Shown here: positions 6,725 to 11,611 of the stretch, piece by piece
Numbering within the stretch: the first letter of the stretch is position 1
Layout: each line of letters opens with the position of its first letter
From: Stenotrophomonas_A sp002429615
Lineage (GTDB): Bacteria; Pseudomonadota; Gammaproteobacteria; Xanthomonadales; Xanthomonadaceae
Assembly (NCBI GenBank): GCA_031987425.1
Contig: DALZZL010000110.1
Location: forward strand, 1-11,611
Length of the DNA stretch: 11,611 bases
Direction of reading: 5' to 3'
Position numbers and translations under genes: made by a program
Notes under the pieces: generated by a model
Seen by the model: the letters and a program-made list of their open reading frames with translations, nothing else
Told to the model about the DNA's origin: nothing
Database searches by the model: none

Positions 6725-7639
6725 ATGAAGCAAAGCAACAGTGGTCGCTTTACCGCGTGGTACCGGGGAATGATGGCGATGGCGGCGCTGCTGGCGACAC
6801 CGCTGGCGTGGGCGCAGTCGGCCGACCCGAAGGAATGGCAGCTCAACATGGGGCGCGGCGTCACCCATACCGCACGCATGGCCTACGAGGCGCACATGGT
6901 GGCGCTGTGGGTCTGCGCGGTGATCGGCGTGATCGTGTTCGGCGCGATGGGCTATGCGATCTTCGCCTTCCGCAAGTCCAAGGGCGCGGTCGCGGCGCAG
7001 TTCAGCCACAACACCAAGGCCGAGATCCTGTGGACGGTGATCCCGGTCATCATCCTGATCGTGATGGCATGGCCGGCCACGGCCAAGCTGATCGCCATGT
7101 ACGACTTCCGCGATTCGGAAATGACGGTGAAGGTCACCGGCTACCAGTGGATGTGGAAGTACGAGTACCTGGGCGAGAACGTGAGCTTCACCTCGCGCCT
7201 GGACCGTGGCTCGGACAGCATGCGCCAGAGCGGCCAGGTGCCGACGGTGGCCAGCAACCCGCATTACCTGCTCGATGTCGACAACCGCCTGGTGCTGCCG
7301 GTCGACACCAAGATCCGCTTCGTCATCACCTCCGATGACGTGATCCATGCGTGGTGGGTGCCGGCGCTGGGCTGGAAACAGGACGCGGTGCCGGGCTTCA
7401 TCAACGAGGCCTGGACCAACATCGAGAAGCCCGGGGTCTACCGCGGCCAGTGCGCCGAGTTGTGCGGCAAGGACCACGGCTTCATGCCGATCGTGGTCGA
7501 GGCGCTGCCCAAGGAAGAGTTCAAGCGCTGGCTGGCTTCACGCAAGCCCAAGCCGGCCGAGCCGGCTCCGGCCGAAGCGCCCGCCGCGCCCGCACCCGAG
7601 GCACAGCCCGCCACCCCGCCGCAGCCTGCCGCCGGCTGA
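6725..7639 (+). CDS. ctaC: Cytochrome c oxidase subunit II (CuA-bearing)
   Basis: Subunit II takes electrons from cytochrome c through its binuclear CuA centre and passes them to heme a in subunit I. The precursor is 304 residues. A signal peptide of about 30 residues ends in LAWA-QS. Two membrane spans at about 55-82 and 98-118 hold the protein, with the periplasmic cupredoxin domain at about 130-265. CuA ligands are complete: His208 (VIHAWWVP), Cys243, Glu245 (backbone), Cys247, His251 and Met254 in the CAELCGKDHGFM motif. The aromatic electron-entry patch GYQWMWKYEY (139-148) is present. There is no C-terminal cytochrome c domain, so this is an aa3 and not a caa3 subunit. In its place is a 30-residue Pro/Ala/Glu-rich tail (275-304). 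AAGG about 10 bases upstream is a weak ribosome binding site. The gene is 40 bases ahead of ctaD, in an operon. Confidence 0.97.
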   Translation: MKQSNSGRFTAWYRGMMAMAALLATPLAWAQSADPKEWQLNMGRGVTHTARMAYEAHMVALWVCAVIGVIVFGAMGYAIFAFRKSKGAVAAQFSHNTKAEILWTVIPVIILIVMAWPATAKLIAMYDFRDSEMTVKVTGYQWMWKYEYLGENVSFTSRLDRGSDSMRQSGQVPTVASNPHYLLDVDNRLVLPVDTKIRFVITSDDVIHAWWVPALGWKQDAVPGFINEAWTNIEKPGVYRGQCAELCGKDHGFMPIVVEALPKEEFKRWLASRKPKPAEPAPAEAPAAPAPEAQPATPPQPAAG

Positions 7640-7679
7640 GCCGCAACCCCGCTCCGATTCGCAGAGGTAGTCCATCGTC

Positions 7680-9284
7680 ATGGCGTATTCCGCAGTCGAT
7701 TCCCACGGACACCACCAGCAGAGCTTCGTCGAGCGCTGGTTCTTCTCCACCAATCACAAGGACATCGGCACCCTCTACCTGGGGTTCTCCTTCATCATGT
7801 TCATCGTCGGCGCGTTGATGAGCGTGATCATCCGTGCCGAGCTGATGCAGCCGGGCCTGCAGTACGTCAAGCCCGAGTTCTTCAACCAGATGACCACCGT
7901 GCACGCGCTGGTGATGATCTTCGGTGGCGTGATGCCGGCCTTCGTCGGCCTGGCGAACTGGATGATCCCGCTGCAGATCGGCGCGCCGGACATGGCGCTG
8001 CCGCGCATGAACAACTGGTCGTTCTGGCTGCTGCCGGTGGCCTTCACCATGCTGCTGGTCACCCTGTTCCTGCCTGGCGGCGCACCGGCCGGCGGCTGGA
8101 CGATGTATCCGCCGCTGATGCTGCAGGGCGGCTACAACGTGGCCTTCGCGGTGTTCGCCATCCACGTCGCCGGCATCAGTTCGATCATGGGCGCGATCAA
8201 CATCATCGCCACCGTGCTCAACATGCGCGCGCCGGGCATCGACCTGCTGAAGATGCCGATCTTCTGCTGGGCCTGGCTGATCACCGCGTTCCTGCTGATC
8301 GCGGTGATGCCGGTGCTGGCCGGCGCGGTGACCATGCTGCTCACCGACAAGTTCTTCGGCACCTCGTTCTTCAATGCCGCCGGTGGCGGTGACCCGGTGA
8401 TGTTCCAGCACATCTTCTGGTTCTTCGGGCATCCCGAGGTCTACATCATGATCCTGCCCGCGTTCGGCGTGGTCAGCGAGATCATCCCGACCTTCAGCCG
8501 CAAGCCGCTGTTCGGCTACCAGGCCATGGTGTACGCGATCGCCGCGATCGCCTTCCTCAGCTTCATCGTCTGGGCCCACCACATGTTCACCGTGGGCATG
8601 CCGCTGGGCGGCGAGATCTACTTCATGTTCGCCACCATGCTGATCTCGATCCCGACCGGCGTGAAGGTGTTCAACTGGGTCAGCACGATGTGGAAGGGGT
8701 CGCTGACCTTCGAGGCGCCGATGCTGTGGGCGATCGCCTTCGTCATCCTGTTCACCATCGGCGGCTTCTCCGGCCTGATGCTGGCGATCGTGCCGGCCGA
8801 CTTCCAGTACCACGACACCTACTTCGTGGTGGCGCACTTCCACTACGTGCTGGTGACCGGCGCGGTGTTCGCGCTGATCGCCGCGGTGTACTACTGGTGG
8901 CCGAAGTGGACCGGGCGCATGTACAGCGAAGGCTGGGCGAAGTTCCATTTCTGGTGGACGATGATCTTCGTCAACGTGCTGTTCTTCCCGCAGCACTTCC
9001 TCGGCCTGGCCGGCATGCCGCGCCGCATCCCCGACTACAACGTGGTGTTCGCCGACTGGAACCTGGTCAGCTCGATCGGCGCCTTCGGCATGTTCCTCAC
9101 CCCGTTCCTGATGGCCGGCATCCTGCTGGCGTCGCTGCGCAACGGTGCCAAGGCCGCTGACCGCGCCTGGGAAGGCGCGCGTGGCCTGGAGTGGACGGTG
9201 CCTTCGCCGGCGCCGGCGCACACCTTCACCCTGCCGCCGGTGATCAAGCCGGGAGATCTCGCCCATGACGACATCAGCCACTGA
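7680..9284 (+). CDS. ctaD: Cytochrome c oxidase subunit I (heme a / heme a3-CuB)
   Basis: This is the catalytic, proton-pumping subunit that reduces oxygen to water in the inner membrane; 534 residues with 12 expected spans. Metal ligands are all visible. Heme a is bound by His75 (TTVHALVM) and His388, heme a3 by His386 (VAHFHYV), and CuB by His251 (FFGHPEVY), His300 and His301 (WAHHMFTVG). Tyr255, which cross-links to the CuB histidine, is present. The D-channel entry Asp104 (APDMALPRMNN), the Glu253 at its end (HPEV) and the K-channel Lys329 (PTGVKVFNW) place it in the A1 class of heme-copper oxidases. The C-terminal 40 residues are a soluble Pro-rich tail. GAGG lies about 12 bases before the ATG. 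Its last 20 bases overlap the start of a small gene in another frame. Confidence 0.98.
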   Translation: MAYSAVDSHGHHQQSFVERWFFSTNHKDIGTLYLGFSFIMFIVGALMSVIIRAELMQPGLQYVKPEFFNQMTTVHALVMIFGGVMPAFVGLANWMIPLQIGAPDMALPRMNNWSFWLLPVAFTMLLVTLFLPGGAPAGGWTMYPPLMLQGGYNVAFAVFAIHVAGISSIMGAINIIATVLNMRAPGIDLLKMPIFCWAWLITAFLLIAVMPVLAGAVTMLLTDKFFGTSFFNAAGGGDPVMFQHIFWFFGHPEVYIMILPAFGVVSEIIPTFSRKPLFGYQAMVYAIAAIAFLSFIVWAHHMFTVGMPLGGEIYFMFATMLISIPTGVKVFNWVSTMWKGSLTFEAPMLWAIAFVILFTIGGFSGLMLAIVPADFQYHDTYFVVAHFHYVLVTGAVFALIAAVYYWWPKWTGRMYSEGWAKFHFWWTMIFVNVLFFPQHFLGLAGMPRRIPDYNVVFADWNLVSSIGAFGMFLTPFLMAGILLASLRNGAKAADRAWEGARGLEWTVPSPAPAHTFTLPPVIKPGDLAHDDISH

Positions 9285-9405
9285 TCCGGTCATGGCCGAT
9301 CTGGCCGCGCGCCGTCGCCGCGCGCGCCGCACCGCCGCGGTGGTGGCGGTGGTGGCCGTGCTGGTCTATGCCGGTTTCATCCTGACCGGGGTGCTCGGGC
9401 GGTGA
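9265..9405 (+). CDS. 46-residue single-span membrane protein, likely small oxidase assembly factor
   Basis: The frame starts with ATG at 9265 inside the end of ctaD (20-base overlap, different frame) and stops at 9403-9405, sharing bases with the GTG start of ctaG. GGAG (9252-9255) lies 9 bases before the ATG. The product has a short polar N-terminus (MTTSATDPVM), an arginine cluster (AARRRRARR, 14-22) and one hydrophobic span of about 20 residues (AAVVAVVAVLVYAGFILTGVL), then ends. By the positive-inside rule the N-terminus is cytoplasmic. Many proteobacterial cox operons have a protein of this size and layout between the subunit I gene and ctaG, sometimes annotated as 'cytochrome oxidase small assembly protein'. 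Membership rests on position, size and topology, since there is too little sequence to recognise a family by eye. The double overlap makes translational coupling likely and argues that the frame is real. Confidence 0.8.
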   Translation: MTTSATDPVMADLAARRRRARRTAAVVAVVAVLVYAGFILTGVLGR

Positions 9406-9992
9406 ACGCCCCGCTGCCGCCGCCCAACACGCATGCCGGCCTGTTCAAGCTGGTCGGGGTGGTGCTGGCGGCGTTCGTGCTGACCTTCTCGCTGGTGCCG
9501 CTGTACCGCATCGCCTGCGAGAAGGTGTTCGGCATCCGCGTTGAACGCGGCCCTGGTAGTGGCCGCCTGGCGGTCGCCACGGCGGCCGGCGAACGCCGCG
9601 TGCGGGTGGAGTTCGACGGCAGCGTCAATTCGCGCCTGCCGTGGGCGTTCCATCCCGAGCAAGAATCGATGGAAGTGGTGCCCGGCCAGCTCAACGAGGC
9701 GCTGTACTTCGCCCGCAACGAAAGCGACCACGCGGTGGTCGGCAGCGCGGTGCCCTCGGTGGCGCCGGCGCGCGCGTCGGGCTATTTCAGCAAGACCGAA
9801 TGCTTCTGCTTCACCGCCCAGACCCTGCAGGCCGGCGAACAGCGCGACATGCCGTTGCGCTTCATCGTCGACCCCAACCTGCCGGCCGACGTACATACGA
9901 TCACGCTGTCGTACACCTTCTACAGGAACGACGCGCTGACCTCCGAGCTGTCGAAGGGCGTGCCTGCCGGCGCGCCCAAGGCCGCGCCCTGA
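9402..9992 (+). CDS. ctaG: Cytochrome c oxidase assembly protein CtaG/Cox11 (CuB chaperone)
   Basis: CtaG delivers copper to the CuB site of subunit I. The 196-residue protein has a short cytoplasmic N-terminus, one membrane span (about 14-34), and a periplasmic immunoglobulin-like domain. The family motif YFSKTECFCF contains the copper-binding pair Cys134 and Cys136, and the third conserved cysteine, Cys39 (YRIACEKVFG), follows the membrane span. VEFDGSVNSRLPWAFHP and FIVDPNLP are also typical Cox11 segments. The start is GTG at 9402, overlapping the preceding stop by GTGA, which implies translational re-initiation. The next in-frame ATG (9669) would remove the anchor and is not credible. 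The Ala/Pro C-terminus ends 32 bases before ctaE. Confidence 0.96.
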   Translation: MNAPLPPPNTHAGLFKLVGVVLAAFVLTFSLVPLYRIACEKVFGIRVERGPGSGRLAVATAAGERRVRVEFDGSVNSRLPWAFHPEQESMEVVPGQLNEALYFARNESDHAVVGSAVPSVAPARASGYFSKTECFCFTAQTLQAGEQRDMPLRFIVDPNLPADVHTITLSYTFYRNDALTSELSKGVPAGAPKAAP

Positions 9993-10024
9993 GTCCATCG
10001 AAACCCGATCCCGGAAACGACGCC

Positions 10025-10900
10025 ATGGCCGAACACAGTCCCGATGCCAATGCCTATTTCGTGCCGAGCCACAGCCGCTGGCCGTTCATCGGCTCGATCG
10101 CGATGCTGGTCACGATGGTGGGCGTGGCGTCCTGGCTCAACGATGCAGGCTGGGGCCGCTGGACCTTCTTCGTCGGCGTGGCGATGCTGGTGGCGACCTT
10201 GTTCATGTGGTTCGGCGATGTCATCCGCGAATCCAACGGCGGGCGCTACAACCACCAGGTCGGCGTGTCGTTCCGGATGGGGATGGTGTGGTTCATCTTC
10301 TCCGAGGTGATGTTCTTCGGCGCCTTCTTCGGTGCGCTGTTCTACACCCGCATGTTCGGCCTGCACTGGCTGGGTGGCTACGGCGACGGGGTGATGACCA
10401 ACGAGCTGCTGTGGAACGGCTATTCCCCCGCCTGGCCGACCAACGGCCCCGGCGCGGTGGGCGGGCATTTCCAGACCATCCCGGCCTGGGGCCTGCCGCT
10501 GATCAACACCCTGATCCTGCTCAGCTCCGGCGTGACCCTCACCATCGCCCACCATGCGCTCAAGGCCGGCCACCGCAGCCAGCTGCTGCTGTGGCAGGGT
10601 GTCACCGTGCTGCTGGGCTGCACCTTCCTGTATTTCCAGGCGGAGGAGTACATCCACGCCTACCACGCGCTCAACCTGACGCTGGGCTCGGGCATCTACG
10701 GGTCGACGTTCTTCATGCTCACCGGCTTCCACGGCATGCACGTGGCGCTGGGCACGATCATGTTGATCGTGATGTGGCTGCGCGCCGCGCGCGGCCACTT
10801 CACCCGCGACCATCATTTCGCCTTCGAAGCGGCCGCGTGGTACTGGCACTTCGTCGACGTGGTGTGGCTGGCGCTGTTCCTGTTTGTCTACGTGCTGTAA
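10025..10900 (+). CDS. ctaE: Cytochrome c oxidase subunit III
   Basis: Subunit III stabilises the proton-pumping core and supports proton uptake; it carries no redox metal. The 291-residue sequence has about seven membrane spans. Typical elements include GMVWFIFSEVMFFGAFF with the conserved Glu94, an extended periplasmic loop after the third span (about 112-155), the FQAEEYIHA segment (204-212), GFHGMHV (235-240) and the C-terminal AAWYWHFVDVVWL. The chosen ATG gives the usual N-terminus ending in YFVPSHSRWP, a hallmark of proteobacterial subunit III. The frame is open further upstream only as antiparallel noise within ctaG. A weak GGAAA lies about 10 bases before the start. The stop is only 11 bases from the stop of the convergent DUF2909 gene, and no terminator is seen between them. 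Confidence 0.97.
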   Translation: MAEHSPDANAYFVPSHSRWPFIGSIAMLVTMVGVASWLNDAGWGRWTFFVGVAMLVATLFMWFGDVIRESNGGRYNHQVGVSFRMGMVWFIFSEVMFFGAFFGALFYTRMFGLHWLGGYGDGVMTNELLWNGYSPAWPTNGPGAVGGHFQTIPAWGLPLINTLILLSSGVTLTIAHHALKAGHRSQLLLWQGVTVLLGCTFLYFQAEEYIHAYHALNLTLGSGIYGSTFFMLTGFHGMHVALGTIMLIVMWLRAARGHFTRDHHFAFEAAAWYWHFVDVVWLALFLFVYVL

Positions 10901-10911
10901 GCGCGCGCGGC

Positions 10912-11124
10912 CTACAGGCCGTGCGGTTTGATCCAGCCGGTCCAGATGCCGAGGATCACCAGCAGGATCAGCGCCACCGACAACCCGATGCGGCGGGTGA
11001 GCGCGTTGACCGTGCGCTTGCTGTCCTCGCGGTCGGTCAACAGGTAGTAGAGCCCCGCGCCGAGTTGCCAGACGATGATCAGCAGGAACGCGACAATCAG
11101 CAGGGTCTTGAGCGAATCGTTCAC
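10912..11124 (-). CDS. DUF2909 family twin-transmembrane small protein
   Basis: The product is 70 residues, starting at GTG (NDSLKTLLIV...), with GGGA about 6 bases upstream. Two hydrophobic spans (about 6-29 and 46-63) flank a short basic/acidic loop (TDREDSKRTVNALTRRIG), so it is a hairpin membrane protein with probably both ends in the periplasm. A short polar C-terminus follows (WIKPHGL). The size, the LTDREDSKRTVNALTxRIGLS-type loop and the position beside subunit III match DUF2909 ('twin transmembrane protein'). The function is unknown. It is transcribed against the oxidase genes, convergent with ctaE and divergent from the SURF1 gene. The frame is open further upstream into the SURF1 gene, but that part is a shadow. 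The GTG start is an inference from the ribosome binding site and protein pattern. Confidence 0.82.
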   Translation of the reverse strand: MNDSLKTLLIVAFLLIIVWQLGAGLYYLLTDREDSKRTVNALTRRIGLSVALILLVILGIWTGWIKPHGL

Positions 11125-11181
11125 GACGGTCCCGGGAGCCGGTAGGGAAGCCGCATTGCACTCTTTTTGCCGGCCGCTGTC
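11125..11181. other. 57-base divergent gap between DUF2909 and SURF1 genes
   Basis: The gap must hold promoters for both genes, or the SURF1 gene is reached by read-through from ctaE. The only AT-rich portion is CATTGCACTCTTTTTG (11154-11169). No convincing -35/-10 pair was found on either strand. Read-through from ctaE would also make antisense RNA to the DUF2909 gene. Confidence 0.35.
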
Positions 11182-11611
11182 ATGACGCGCCACCACACGG
11201 CGCTGGGGGGCTGGGCGCTGGCCTTCGCGGTCGCCGCGGTGTTCGCGCTGCTCGGGCGCTGGCAGCTGCAACGCATGCACGAGAAGCAGGCCCTGCTGCA
11301 GCAGGCCAGCCAGGTGCGCGCGCAGCCGCGCACGCTGGACGAGGCGCTGGGGCGGGCGCAGACGCTGCAATGGGTGCACGGCGTGGTGGCGCTGCAGCCG
11401 CAGCAGATCCTGCTCGACAACCAGATGCGCGACGGCCGTGCCGGCGTGCGCGTCTACCAGCCGGCGCGCAGCGAAGGCGGGCGCTGGCTGCTGGTGGAGC
11501 TGGGCTGGTGGCCGCTGCCGCCAGACCGCCAGCTGCCCGTGCTGACCCCGCTCAGCGGCCGCCAACCGGTGCGCGGCCTGCTCGCGCCGCCGCCCTCGGC
11601 GGGCCTGCGAC
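11182..11611 (+). CDS. SURF1-family cytochrome oxidase assembly protein (5' part, runs off window)
   Basis: The first 143 codons are present and the frame stays open to the window edge; family members usually have about 230-260 residues. SURF1 (Shy1 in yeast) helps insert heme a into subunit I. The ATG gives a short N-terminus and a membrane span (about 9-26) running into the family motif LGRWQLQR (24-31) with the following MHEKQALL. Then come LLDNQMRDGRAGVRVYQP (77-94) and LLVELGWWPLP (103-113), matching the SURF1 pattern of a conserved Asp-Asn pair and a GW motif. The expected second span near the C-terminus is outside the window. The ribosome binding site is weak. The gene continues the oxidase assembly set, and heme A synthesis genes would be expected to follow. 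Confidence 0.9.
   Translation, partial: MTRHHTALGGWALAFAVAAVFALLGRWQLQRMHEKQALLQQASQVRAQPRTLDEALGRAQTLQWVHGVVALQPQQILLDNQMRDGRAGVRVYQPARSEGGRWLLVELGWWPLPPDRQLPVLTPLSGRQPVRGLLAPPPSAGLR

Noticed and set aside
7521..9332. 603-codon minus-strand frame opposite ctaC/ctaD
   Set aside because: It is the antisense shadow of subunit I, dominated by His, Arg, Asp and Gln, with no family resemblance.

Overview
The window is GC-rich chromosomal DNA that most resembles a gammaproteobacterium of the Xanthomonadaceae/Lysobacteraceae (Xanthomonas, Stenotrophomonas, Pseudoxanthomonas or Luteimonas type). The reasons are the strong G/C bias at third codon positions, the gene set, and a short intergenic palindrome of the 'GCGGCTGAAGCCGC-TCCTACA' kind that is common in these genomes. 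The genus assignment is inference. The large open frames antisense to the real genes are by-products of the base composition.

Left part (1-2740): after a short stretch with two palindromes and a purine-rich tract comes a leftward HtrA/Deg-family periplasmic serine protease (170-1615). A 464-base intergenic region follows, with a possible promoter. Then comes a rightward lysine/alanine-rich histone H1-like DNA-binding protein (2080-2676). A near-perfect hairpin with T runs on both strands (2687-2723) separates it from the convergent putA.

Middle (2741-6695): a leftward putA encodes a 1071-residue bifunctional proline dehydrogenase / glutamate-semialdehyde dehydrogenase of the short type, without the DNA-binding domain of the E. 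coli protein. Divergent from it is a DUF2244 membrane protein gene, which probably begins the cytochrome oxidase block.

Right part (6725-11611): a cytochrome c oxidase (aa3-type) locus in the order ctaC (subunit II), ctaD (subunit I), a 46-residue single-span membrane protein, ctaG/cox11 (CuB chaperone) and ctaE (subunit III). Next come a leftward 70-residue DUF2909 protein and the start of a SURF1-family assembly factor, which runs off the right edge. The structural subunits and assembly factors together make the terminal oxidase of the respiratory chain. PutA feeds electrons from proline into the quinone pool upstream of it.

Everything recognised is ordinary core-genome content. I found no defence system, mobile element, CRISPR array, tRNA or rRNA. 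The points most worth a second look are the poorly characterised small membrane proteins built into the oxidase locus and the long leader of the H1-like gene.
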